Positions 1 to 10,730 of a stretch of DNA of 64,000 bases are shown piece by piece. The DNA comes from an uncultured Acidimicrobiaceae bacterium (GTDB taxonomy: Bacteria; Actinomycetota; Acidimicrobiia; Spongiisociales; UBA5794). The stretch's first letter is position 1. Every line of letters begins with the position of its first letter. The notes under the pieces are model-generated. The model was not told where the DNA came from, searched no databases, and saw only the letters and a program-made list of their open reading frames with translations. The position numbers and the translations under genes are program-made. Where the stretch lies: NCBI GenBank assembly GCA_947259365.1, contig CAMYMC010000008.1, forward strand, positions 144,957-208,956, written 5' to 3'.

Positions 1-1408
<1,408 letters not shown>

Positions 1409-1416
<8 letters not shown>

Positions 1417-4400
1417 GGGCCGCACCCATGATCGCCTCGAGGACCGGCTCGCCCCTCTCGGTGGCCCTCGCCGCCGCCTCGAGCACCCGCTTGTAGTCCC
1501 GCGGCATGACCTTGACGAAGTGCCCCAGCTCGTCGTCCCACGAGGCGAGGATGCGCTCCGCCACCGTCGAAGCCGTCTCCCGGTGGTGGGTGGTGATGGT
1601 CTCTTCGAGGAACGCCACGTCCTCGGGCTCGAGCGAGTCGAGCGTGACCATCTCTCGGTTGACCCGGGTGCCGAAGAGCCCGCGAGCATCCCAGACATAG
1701 GCGATGCCACCCGACATGCCTGCGGCGAAGTTGCGCCCCGTCGGCCCGAGCACGACCGCTCTGCCTCCCGTCATGTACTCACAACCGTGGTCGCCGACGC
1801 CTTCGACGACGGCGACCGCACCGGAGTTGCGGACGCAGAACCGCTCGCCGACGACGCCTCGCAGGTACACCTCGCCGGCGGTGGCGCCGTAGAGGATGAC
1901 GTTGCCGGCGATGATGTTCTCCTCGGGCGCGAAGGGAGCGTCGGGGTGGGGGCGCACGACGATCCTGCCCCCGGACAGCCCTTTGCCCACGTAGTCGTTG
2001 GCGTCTCCGGTCAGCCGCAGCGTGATGCCGCGGGGGAGGAAGGCTCCGAAGCTCATCCCGGCCGAGCCGGTGAAGTTCACGGTGATCGTGTCGTCGGGAA
2101 GCCCCTCAGCGCCGTGGCGTCTCGTGACGTGGTGGCCGAGCATCGTGCCGACCGTGAGGTTGACGTTGCGGATCGGCAGGTCGAGCGTGACGGGCCGCCG
2201 CTCGACGAGGGCCGCCTCGGCGAGTTGGACGAGCGTCTGGTCGAGGGCGGCGTCGAGCCCGTGGTCCTGGTTGCGACGCCACGCGCGGGGAGCGTCGTCG
2301 GGGACCTCGGGGACGTGGAGGAGCGGGGAGAGGTCGAGCCCGCTCGCCTTCCAGTGCTCGACCGCGGCGTCGGTGTCGATGAGCTCGGCGTGGCCGATCG
2401 CTTCGTCGAGGCTGCGCAAGCCGAGCGCCGCGAGGTACTCGCGCACCTCCATCGCAACGAACTCCATGAAGTTGACGACGTGCTCCGGCTTGCCGGTGTA
2501 CTTCTCCCGCAGCGCCGGGTTCTGCGTGGCGATCCCCACCGGGCACGTGTCGAGGTGGCACACCCGCATCATGACGCAGCCGGTGGCGACGAGCGGGGCG
2601 GTGGCGAACCCGTACTCGTCCGCACCGAGGAGGGCGGCGATGATGACGTCTCTGCCGGTCTTGAGCTGGCCATCGACCTGGACGACGATCCGGTCGCGCA
2701 GCTCGTTGAGCAGCAGCGTCTGCTGGGTCTCGGCCAGACCGATCTCCCACGGCGCACCGGCGTGCTTGATCGACGTCAGCGGCGAGGCGCCGGTGCCGCC
2801 GTCGTAGCCGGAGATGAGCACGACGTCCGACTTTGCCTTGGCGACGCCGGCGGCCACCGTCCCGACCCCGACCTCGGCCACGAGCTTCACGTGCACCCTG
2901 GCGTGCGGATTCGCGTTCTTGAGGTCGTGGATGAGCTGCTTGATGTCCTCGATCGAGTAGATGTCGTGATGGGGCGGCGGGGAGATGAGACCGACCCCCG
3001 GCGTCGAGAAGCGCGTCGTGGCGATCCAGGGATACACCTTGGGGCCGGGGAGCTGGCCCCCCTCCCCCGGTTTGGCGCCCTGGGCCATCTTGATCTGGAG
3101 GTCGTCGGCGTTCACGAGGTACTCGCTCGTCACCCCGAACCTGCCCGAGGCCACCTGCTTGATGGCGCTCCTGCGGAGGTCACCGTTGTCGTCGGCGGTG
3201 TACCGGTCCGGATCCTCGCCTCCCTCACCGGTGTTCGACTTGGCCCCGATCCGGTTCATGGCGATCGCAAGGGTCTCGTGGGCCTCTTGGGAGATCGACC
3301 CGTACGACATCGCCCCCGTCGAGAACCTCCGCACGATCGCGGAGACGGGCTCGACCTCCTCGAGCGGCACCGGCGGCCGCCTCTCCGTGTCGAGGCGGAA
3401 CATGCCGCGGAGGGTGGCGAGCCGCCCGGCCTGGTCGTCGACGAGACGGCTGTACTCCTTGAACGTCTCGTAACTGTCGGTGCGCACCGCCTGCTGGAGC
3501 TTGAACACCGTCTCCGGGTTGAACGAGTGGTACTCCCCCTCGCGCCGCCACTGGTAGTCGCCGCCGAAGTCGAGGCCGCGATGGGCCCGCTCCTCGGGCC
3601 GGTCGGCGAACGCGACCCGGTGGCGTCGCGCCACCTCCGCGGCGACGATGTCGAGCCCGATGCCGTCGAGCCGGCTCACCGTGCCGGTGAAGTAGCGGTC
3701 GACGAGGTCGGCACCGAGCCCGATCGCTTCGAAGATCTGGGCGCCGATGTAGGAGGCGACCGTCGAGATCCCCATTTTCGACATGACCTTGAGGATGCCC
3801 TTGCCGGCCGCCTTGACGTAGTTGGCCCTCGCCACGGCCACATCGAGCTCGCCGAGCCCGTAGTCGTGGCCGGCGACGAGCTCGTCGACCGTCTCGAAGA
3901 CGAGGTACGGGTTCACCGCTGCCGCCCCGTACCCCAGCAGGAGGCAGAGGTGATGGATCTCGCGCGCCTCGCCGGTCTCGACGATGAGACCCACCTTCGT
4001 CCGCTGCTTGGAGCGAATGAGGTGATGGTGCACGGCCGAGGTCGCCAGCAGCGCCGGGATCGGCGCCAGCTCCTCCGTCATCCCCCGGTCGGAGAGCACG
4101 ATGGCCGATGCTCCGTCGTCGATGAGCTCGTCGACGGCGTCGAAGAGCTCATCGAGGGCCTTCCGCAGCCCGTCGCCGCCGTCCGCCGGCCGGTACAAAC
4201 AGCTCGCCTCACCCGTGTAGCCGGCGACGCGAGGGTCGTCGTCGAGGTGGAGCAGCCGCGCCAGCTCGTCGTTGTCGAGGATGGGAGACGGCAACTCGAG
4301 CATCCGACACGACACGGCCGTCGGCTCCAGCAGGTTCCCCTCCGGCCCCAACACCGAGCGGAGGGAGGTGACGAGCTCTTCGCGGATGGCGTCGAGCGGC

Positions 4401-5989
4401 GGGTTGGTGACCTGGGCGAAGAGCTGTTTGAAGTAGTCGTAGAGCAGGCGGGGACGGTTGGACAGCACGGCGGGGGGCGTGTCGGCGCCCATCGACCCGA
4501 GGGCTTCTTTCCCCTCGCGGGCCATCGGCGCGACGAGGAGCTTGAGCTCCTCGTGGGTGTAACCGAACGCCATCTGGCGCTGGAGGAGGGGCAGCTTCTC
4601 GCTACGCGTGGACTCCTGAGGCGCCACGTCGTCGAGGTGCAGGAAGTTCTCCGCCACCCACTGCTGGTACGGCCGTGCCGTGGCCAGCTCCGCCTTGATC
4701 TCCTCGTCCCGCACGATGCGACCCTGCGTCGTGTCGATGAGGAACATGCGGCCCGGCTGGAGACGACCCTTCTCGACGACGGTGGCAGGAGGAACATCGA
4801 CGACGCCGACCTCTGACGCCATGACGACGAGACCGTCGTCGGTCACCCAGTAGCGAGAGGGCCGCAGCCCGTTGCGATCGAGAACCGCGCCGATGAGCTT
4901 CCCGTCGGTGAATGCGATCGAGGCCGGCCCGTCCCAGGGCTCCATGAGTGCCGAGTGGTACTGGTAGAAGGCCGAGACCTCGGGCCGGAGGTGCTGGTGG
5001 TTCTCCCATGGCTCGGGGATCATCATGAGCACCGCCTCGGGCAGCGGGTACCCGCCCATGTAGAGCAACTCGAGCGCCTCGTCGAACCCTGCGGTGTCGG
5101 AGGCACCCGGGGTGCATACCGGGAAGATCCGCTCGAGGTCGCCCTCGATGAGATCGGTGGCGAGGAGCGCCTCCCTGGCGCGCATGAAGTTGCGGTTCCC
5201 CTTGATCGTGTTGATCTCCCCGTTGTGGGCGATCATCCGGTACGGATGCGCCAGCGGCCACGACGGGAACGTGTTCGTCGAAAAGCGCGAGTGGACCAGC
5301 ACGAGGGCGCTCTCGACCCGGTCGTCATGCAGCTCGGGGTAGAACTCGGCCAGCTGGGGCGCCGTCAACATCCCCTTGTAGACGAAGGTCCGTGCCGACA
5401 GGCTGGGGAAATACACACCGTCGTGCATCTCGCTGGCGCCACCCATCGCCTCGTTCACTTCGTCGGCGCCTGCGGTGAGATGTATCTCGTGTTCGATCCT
5501 CTTGCGGACGGCGTAGACGCGCCGGTCGAGATCGATCCCGCCGAGCCCGTCCCCTGCGATGAACAGCTGGTGGAAGCGGGGCATCGTCGCCGCCGCGGCC
5601 TTGCCCAGCATGGAGGGATCGATCCTGACGTCGCGCCACCCGAGGACGGCGAGCCTCTCGTCGGTGACGATGGCCTCGATCTCTTCCATCGCCCGCGCCG
5701 TCTGCGCGGCATCCTGGGGGAAGAAGCCGATCCCCGTCGCGTAGAAGCCCTCCCGGGGCAGCTCGAACGGGAGGACATCGCGGAAGAACCGATCGGGGAC
5801 CTGCATGAGGATCCCGGCGCCGTCACCGGTGTTGACGTCGGCGCCCGCGGCTCCACGGTGCTCGAGGTTGCACAAGGCCCCGAGGCCGAGCTGGACGATC
5901 GAGTGGCTCGCGCGCCCCTCGAGGTCCGCGACGAAGCTGACGCCGCAGGCGTCGTGCTCGTACGTCGGCTCGTAGAGCCCGGGGGCCAC
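1409..5989 (-). CDS. gltB: Glutamate synthase large subunit (NADPH)
   Basis: Makes two glutamates from glutamine and 2-oxoglutarate in cytosolic ammonia assimilation. The order is an N-terminal class II glutaminase whose nucleophile is the Cys of HDACGVSF, a central linker, an FMN-binding synthase domain ([13 protein letters not shown]), the 3Fe-4S motif C-x5-C-x4-C in [15 protein letters not shown], and a C-terminal beta-helix. I choose GTG at 5989: it has AAAGG eight nt upstream, leaves a 14-residue propeptide before the Cys, and gives 1526 residues, normal for the family. ATGs at 6034 and 6058 are in-frame alternatives with longer leaders. It is first gene of gltB-gltD. Confidence 0.96.
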
Positions 5990-6127
5990 AGCACCAGCCT
6001 TTCCGGAATCGCGCAACCCCGTGGGGCGGCGCATGCCACTCGCGCACCGTCTTCCCACGTGGGACGCTGCCTCGGATGGTCGCTCCCCATCAGCGGAACC
6101 GGCCAGCAGTGGTGCAGCGGAATGGCC

Positions 6128-6133
6128 ATCATA
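6128..6133 (-). promoter_or_regulatory. Possible -10 box for gltBD
   Basis: TATGAT on the minus strand, about 140 nt before the chosen gltB start and in the gap shared with the divergent gene. I see no good -35 at the usual distance, so this is weak. Confidence 0.25.
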
Positions 6134-6185
6134 CCCCGGGGCACCTGACCCGGACCGGGCTGCGCCACCGCGGCAGCGACGGATC

Positions 6186-6191
6186 TACCCT
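6186..6191 (+). promoter_or_regulatory. -10 box, leaderless type
   Basis: TACCCT ends 7 nt before the ATG at 6199 with no Shine-Dalgarno between, the spacing expected if transcription starts at or next to the A of the start codon. Confidence 0.35.
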
Positions 6192-6198
6192 CACCGCC

Positions 6199-6705
6199 AT
6201 GCCGGTGATCGTCGTCGGTGCCGACTCGGACCTCGGAGAGAGGATCGTCGCCGCCCTCCTCCCCACCGCTGCAGAGGTCCGGGCCTTCGTGACCGATCCC
6301 GGTGCCGCTCCCGGACTGAAACAGCGTGGTGTGAAGGTGGCGATCGGTGACGTGTCCGACGGATCTCACGTCGGCGGTGCTGCGATCAACACCTTCTGCG
6401 CGGTCATCATCGCCGCGGCTGCCGTCGACGACCGGGAGCGCTCGTTCGCGAGCACCCCGGCCGAGGTCGCGGCGGCGTGGGCGGAGGGCCTCGCCGAAGC
6501 GGGCACCACGAGGGTCATCTGGATCGGTGACGAGTCGGTCCGCGACGTCGCTGCGCCGGTCGCCGCGTCCGTGACCGAGTTCGTTGCGGTCTCCTCCACG
6601 GCGTTCGGAGCCGACGAGATCGTCGCCGAGGTCGTCCGGCTCGAGGCGCTCGACCGCCTGGCTGAGCCGGTCGACACTCCGGCGGAGGACGCGCTGGACG
6701 CGTGA
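6199..6705 (+). CDS. Small Rossmann-fold NAD(P)-binding protein
   Basis: A 168-residue cytosolic protein beginning MPVIVVGADSDLGERI, a beta strand followed by a glycine-containing nucleotide-binding turn as in NAD(P)H-binding/SDR-like proteins. The rest alternates strands and helices (RVIWIGDESV at about residue 110), but no catalytic Tyr-x3-Lys is visible, so it may bind a dinucleotide without being a dehydrogenase. The start at 6199 is where the fold begins; an upstream in-frame ATG at 6076 would add 41 non-conserved residues. It is divergent from gltB and convergent with the Eis gene, 16 nt away. Substrate unknown. Confidence 0.7.
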   Translation: MPVIVVGADSDLGERIVAALLPTAAEVRAFVTDPGAAPGLKQRGVKVAIGDVSDGSHVGGAAINTFCAVIIAAAAVDDRERSFASTPAEVAAAWAEGLAEAGTTRVIWIGDESVRDVAAPVAASVTEFVAVSSTAFGADEIVAEVVRLEALDRLAEPVDTPAEDALDA

Positions 6706-6721
6706 AGGCCTGCCTCCCCGC

Positions 6722-7945
6722 TCAGAAGACCTCGGGGCACCAGGGGGCGATGGGCCACGACACGATGCGGTCGAGCGTCGCGATCGCGGCGGCGTCTCCT
6801 CTGATCTCGCCGGCGCGGGCGAGCGGCAGGGTGTGCGCCGCCCCGATGTAGATCGCCCCCAACGCCCGAACATCCATCGCGACGTCGGGATCGGCGGTGG
6901 TCGGGACGCACTCGGCGCCATCCGCCGACGCCTCCAGCCGGTACGTCGCCACCTCACCGTCGACGCCGCCGATTCCAAGCACGAGCGTGCCCGGCTCGCA
7001 ATAGCGCCGTGCTTCGAGGGCCGCTCGCACGTCGAGGACCCGGAGGTAGAGGGCATCGAAGAGGCTGCGGGAGATGCGACGCCGATCGGATGCCTGCCAC
7101 GCCAGCTCGAGATCCGTCGGCTCGTTCCAGTACGTGACGTGGGGAAACAGGTCGATTGAGGCGAGGAAGCGCCAGAGGTCGAGTCGCGCCGGCGCGTCGA
7201 CGGAGATGAGCTCGGAGACGTCGACGGCACCCGCCGGCAGGTCCCCTTCCCACTTGTCCTTCTGCCGATACAGCGCGTAGCCGACCGCATCGCCGTCCCG
7301 GAACAGCACGGCGGCACGGCGTGCGCTCGCCCCGTCCCGCCACTCGGGCGGGTCGTGGAGCCGGTCGTGGACCCACCAGGGGCGAGACCTGGTGAGCATG
7401 CCGGGCCGTTGGCCGAGAGCACGCTCGTAGATGCCGGTGAGCAGCTCGACGTTCTCGTCGGCGTCGACGAGGGACACCTCCCCCACGCCGTCTCCCGGTG
7501 GGAATCCGACGAGGCGGGCGTCGAAGCTCACCCGCACCCGCTCGGTGGCGGCGCCGTAGCCGAACCTGCCGTAGATGGGCGACTCCGATGCCCACAGTCC
7601 CGAGACCGCCTCGCCGCATTCGCGGGCGTCGTCGACATGAGCGGAGATCATCGCCCGCATGACACCCCGCCTCGTATGCGTCGGCCGGACGGTGACCATG
7701 GTCAGCCCGCCCATCGGCACGGTGCCGCCGGGGATCGTCAGACCGAAGCCGACGGCGGCAGCGGTGCCGACCATCGTGGGACCGTCGAATGCCGCGTAGG
7801 TGCGGTCGAGCTCGACGAGGGCCCGGAATCGCGCCGCCGCCTCGTCGACGTCGTCGCTGCCGATGTCGCCGCCGAAGCCGCGCCGGAGGTTCGCACGGAA
7901 CGCCGTCACCTCTCCGTCCGCGATCGGTCGGACCGTCAGATCCAT
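6722..7945 (-). CDS. eis: Eis-family GNAT N-acetyltransferase
   Basis: Acetyl-CoA-dependent N-acetyltransferase of the Eis type (407 residues). An N-terminal GNAT domain has the acetyl-CoA loop in TVRPTHTRRGVMRAMI, followed by the family signature SESPIYGRFGYGAATE near residue 110. A second GNAT-like domain and a C-terminal sterol-carrier-like domain follow. Relatives acetylate aminoglycosides or lysines and use the C-terminal carboxylate in catalysis; the end here is PWCPEVF. The start at 7945 is chosen because MDLTVRPI begins the fold and a TAGCTT box lies 7 nt upstream. The true substrate cannot be read from sequence, and the symbol names the family. Confidence 0.85.
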   Translation of the reverse strand: MDLTVRPIADGEVTAFRANLRRGFGGDIGSDDVDEAAARFRALVELDRTYAAFDGPTMVGTAAAVGFGLTIPGGTVPMGGLTMVTVRPTHTRRGVMRAMISAHVDDARECGEAVSGLWASESPIYGRFGYGAATERVRVSFDARLVGFPPGDGVGEVSLVDADENVELLTGIYERALGQRPGMLTRSRPWWVHDRLHDPPEWRDGASARRAAVLFRDGDAVGYALYRQKDKWEGDLPAGAVDVSELISVDAPARLDLWRFLASIDLFPHVTYWNEPTDLELAWQASDRRRISRSLFDALYLRVLDVRAALEARRYCEPGTLVLGIGGVDGEVATYRLEASADGAECVPTTADPDVAMDVRALGAIYIGAAHTLPLARAGEIRGDAAAIATLDRIVSWPIAPWCPEVF

Positions 7946-7952
7946 GGCCGCC

Positions 7953-7958
7953 AAGCTA
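7953..7958 (-). promoter_or_regulatory. -10 box, leaderless type
   Basis: TAGCTT on the minus strand ends 7 nt before the Eis ATG at 7945. No ribosome-binding site fits between them. Confidence 0.35.
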
Positions 7959-8027
7959 TCAGAGCGGCCCGGTAGCGACCGACACCCCGGTAGGGTCGGC
8001 GGCTCCGTCACCACGCCGAGGAGCGCC

Positions 8028-8816
8028 GTGAGCAAGGTCCGCATCGCCGTCCAGTTCCACCCCCAGCATGCCGACTACGACGGCATCCGCCGCGCCGTCG
8101 CCCGGGCGGAGGAGCTCGGAGTCGACATCGCCTACACCTGGGACCACTTCTACCCCCTCTACGGCGAGCCCGACGGCGAGCACTTCGAGTGCTGGACGAT
8201 GCTCGGAGCGTGGGCCGAGGCGACCGAGCGCATCGAGATCGGGCCGCTCGTGACGTGCAACTCGTATCGCAACCCGCAGCTCCTCGCCGACATGGCCCGC
8301 ACCGTGGATCACATCTCCGGAGGACGCCTGATCTTCGGCATCGGCGCAGGCTGGTTCGAGCGGGACTACGACGAGTACGGCTACGAGTTCGGCACCGGCG
8401 GCGAACGTCTTCGCGCCCTCGCCCGCGATCTCCCCCTCATCAAGGCACGTTGGGCGAAGCTGAACCCGCCGCCCACTCGTCGGCTACCGCTCCTCATCGG
8501 CGGCGGGGGAGAGCGGGTGACGTTGCGAATCGTCGCCGAGCACGCCGACATCTGGCACGGGTTCGGGACACCGGACGAGCTCGCCCACAAGATCTCGGTC
8601 CTCGGGGACCACTGCGCCGCGGTCGGACGCGATCCGGGCGAGATCGAGAAGTCGGTGGGAGTCAACAACAAGAGGGTGACCGACGTCGGCGCCCACGGTG
8701 ATCTCCTCTACGACCTCGGGATCCGCCAGCTCACCTTCGGCTCCAACGGGCCGGCCTACGACGTCGGCTTCATCGGCGAATGGCTCGCGTGGAGGGATGC
8801 GAAGAACGCGTCGTGA
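8028..8816 (+). CDS. Luciferase-like (LLM) F420/flavin-dependent oxidoreductase
   Basis: A 262-residue TIM-barrel oxidoreductase of the luciferase-like superfamily, probably using F420H2 or FMNH2. It starts with KVRIAVQFHP, has the active-site region TWDHFYPLYG, the central motif GGRLIFGIGAGWFERDYDEY, and RLPLLIGGGGERVTLR in the cofactor phosphate loop. The GTG at 8028 has GAGGAG 4 nt upstream, and TAGGGT at 7991-7996 is a plausible -10. It is divergent from eis with 82 nt between. Substrate unknown; the F420 preference is inferred from the close family and the actinobacterial context. Confidence 0.9.
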   Translation: MSKVRIAVQFHPQHADYDGIRRAVARAEELGVDIAYTWDHFYPLYGEPDGEHFECWTMLGAWAEATERIEIGPLVTCNSYRNPQLLADMARTVDHISGGRLIFGIGAGWFERDYDEYGYEFGTGGERLRALARDLPLIKARWAKLNPPPTRRLPLLIGGGGERVTLRIVAEHADIWHGFGTPDELAHKISVLGDHCAAVGRDPGEIEKSVGVNNKRVTDVGAHGDLLYDLGIRQLTFGSNGPAYDVGFIGEWLAWRDAKNAS

Positions 8817-8843
8817 GTCGGATGCGGGCCGTGGCGATCGGCG

Positions 8844-9524
8844 CTACCTCCGGCCGTAGCCGATGACGGAGGAGGGGAGCTCGGCACCGGCGACGAGGTC
8901 AGGTGCCGGGACTGGTGCCGCGGCGACAAGGGCGAGCGGCACGACGCCGGCCCAGATCCCGAGCTCGCGATCCGCCTCGTCGTCTTCGGGGGGCCCGGTA
9001 CGCACCTTCGCCGACGCCTCGTCGAGGGCAACGGCGACGACGAGCGTGGCCCTCGCCTCGGCGTCGGTCATCGGTCGGGACTCGTCCCACCGACCGGGGA
9101 GGACGTGGTCGGTGATCGCGGCCAGCGCCCGCTCCTTCTCCACCGGATCGTCTACGACCCGGGGCTCACCGAACACGACGACCGAGCGGTAGTTCATGGA
9201 GTTGTGGAACGCCGACTTGGCGACGACGAGGCCGTCGACGATGGTCATCGTGACGCAGACCTCCTCCCCCCGTTTCATCGCCCGCAACAGCCTGCTCGCC
9301 GGAGAACCGTGCAGATAGAGGGCGTCGCCCACCCGCCCGTGGTTCGTGGGGATCACGACCGGGTGGCCTTCGTGGACGATGCCGACGTGGCAGATGAGCG
9401 CCTCGTCGACGATGGCGGTGATCTCGTCGCGGTCGTAGACCCCGCGTTCGGGGAGCCTGCGCACCTCGGTCCGCTCGCTGGGAGCCGGCACCGTCTCGAC
9501 CTCCGCGGCGTCGTGTCGGCTCAT
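8844..9524 (-). CDS. PPOX-fold flavin-nucleotide-binding protein
   Basis: A 226-residue split-barrel protein of the pyridoxamine 5'-phosphate oxidase superfamily, close to flavin-nucleotide-binding/NimA-like proteins. The core starts at about residue 28 with GVYDRDEITAIVDEALICHV and includes PTNHGRVGDALYLHGSPASR and KSAFHNSMNYRSVVVFG, the flavin-contacting strands of this group. Relatives bind FMN, FAD or F420 as small reductases. It is the downstream gene of a pair with the class V aminotransferase (24 nt gap). No partner pathway is evident. Confidence 0.85.
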   Translation of the reverse strand: MSRHDAAEVETVPAPSERTEVRRLPERGVYDRDEITAIVDEALICHVGIVHEGHPVVIPTNHGRVGDALYLHGSPASRLLRAMKRGEEVCVTMTIVDGLVVAKSAFHNSMNYRSVVVFGEPRVVDDPVEKERALAAITDHVLPGRWDESRPMTDAEARATLVVAVALDEASAKVRTGPPEDDEADRELGIWAGVVPLALVAAAPVPAPDLVAGAELPSSVIGYGRR

Positions 9525-9548
9525 GCTACGGCCCTCGTCCCGGAGCGA

Positions 9549-10658
9549 TCACAACGCCTCGGCGAGGAGCTCGACGGAATCGGGGTCCGTGCTGGCGTGG
9601 GGTGCGAGGCGCACGTCGCGGCCGTAACACGTACTGGAGATCCCGACGTCGAGGAGCCGTCGATGCGTGTCGAGCGGATCGATGCCCGGCATTCGGAAAC
9701 TCACGATGCCCGCTCGTTCCGCGGGCGTCCGCCACGGCGCGATGACCTCTGCCCCGGCGCTGGCGAGCACGTCCTCGATCGATGCGACGAGGTCGAGGAT
9801 CGTCGCCTCGATCGCCGTGATCCCGGCGAGCTCGATGACCTCGACAGCGGTGGCAAACGCGAGCGCCCCGAACATGGCGGGGGCTCCGAGCTGGAAGCGC
9901 TCGGCATCCGCCCGCTCCTCGTGCGGCGGCGGGGTCCCGAAGTCGAACGCGTCCTCCACCGCCCACCAGCCGGCGAGGGCCGGCGAGATCCGATCGAGCG
10001 CCCGGCCCGAGACCGCCAGCACCCCGGACCCGAACCCGGCTCTCATCCATTTGTGCCCCGCCGAGGCGAGGACGTCCGCAGGAGCCAGAGAGGCGGCCAC
10101 AGCGCCCAGCCCTTGGATCGCGTCGACGACGAGGATCCCATCCGGTACCAGCTCCCGGATCGCAGGGACGTCGACGCGGAATCCGGTGCGGAAGTCGACG
10201 AGGCTGACCGTCACGACGCGGGTATCCGAGTCGACGGCGTCGCGCAACGCGTCCGCGGTCACCCTCCCGTCCGGCACCGGGACCCGGCGCACCGCAAGAC
10301 CGCCGAGCGCCTCGGCACGCATCCACGGGTACTGGTTGGCGGGGAACTCGTGGGCGGCGAAGACGACGTTGCCGTCGACACCGATGAACCCGAACGCCGT
10401 GGCAAAGAGCGCCGCCGACGTCGAAGGCACCACCGTGACCTGCTCCGGGGACGCACCGACGAAACGAGCCATCGTGGCCAGCGACGCTTCGTACACCCCG
10501 GTGATGCTCGGCCCGATTGGAGCCGGCGGAGCGGACATCGCCGCCATCGTGTCGGCGAGGGCCACCCTCACCCGCTGGGGAAGCGGCGACACGGCGGCGT
10601 GGTCCATGAACCCGACCGGCTCGGAGAACTCGCGAAGGTAGGCGGCGGGCACCGTCAT
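9549..10658 (-). CDS. Class V PLP-dependent aminotransferase / cysteine desulfurase-like
   Basis: A 369-residue fold-type I PLP enzyme. The Schiff-base lysine is K203 in ASAGHKWMRAGFGSG and the pyridine-nitrogen Asp is in VVDAIQGLG (about 179). The N-terminus, GFMDHAAVSPLP, is typical of the isopenicillin-N-epimerase/CsdA-like branch of class V enzymes. There is no obvious mobile active-site Cys loop of IscS type, so sulfur mobilisation is not supported; an amino-acid aminotransferase or lyase is as likely. It is upstream of the PPOX gene by 24 nt, with a TAGCCT box at 10706-10701. Confidence 0.82.
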   Translation of the reverse strand: MTVPAAYLREFSEPVGFMDHAAVSPLPQRVRVALADTMAAMSAPPAPIGPSITGVYEASLATMARFVGASPEQVTVVPSTSAALFATAFGFIGVDGNVVFAAHEFPANQYPWMRAEALGGLAVRRVPVPDGRVTADALRDAVDSDTRVVTVSLVDFRTGFRVDVPAIRELVPDGILVVDAIQGLGAVAASLAPADVLASAGHKWMRAGFGSGVLAVSGRALDRISPALAGWWAVEDAFDFGTPPPHEERADAERFQLGAPAMFGALAFATAVEVIELAGITAIEATILDLVASIEDVLASAGAEVIAPWRTPAERAGIVSFRMPGIDPLDTHRRLLDVGISSTCYGRDVRLAPHASTDPDSVELLAEAL

Positions 10659-10730
10659 GGGTCGCCCGGCATCCCGTTCGAGCGAGTCTTCACCGCGCGG
10701 AGGCTACCGGGTCGACACCACCCGCCGCCG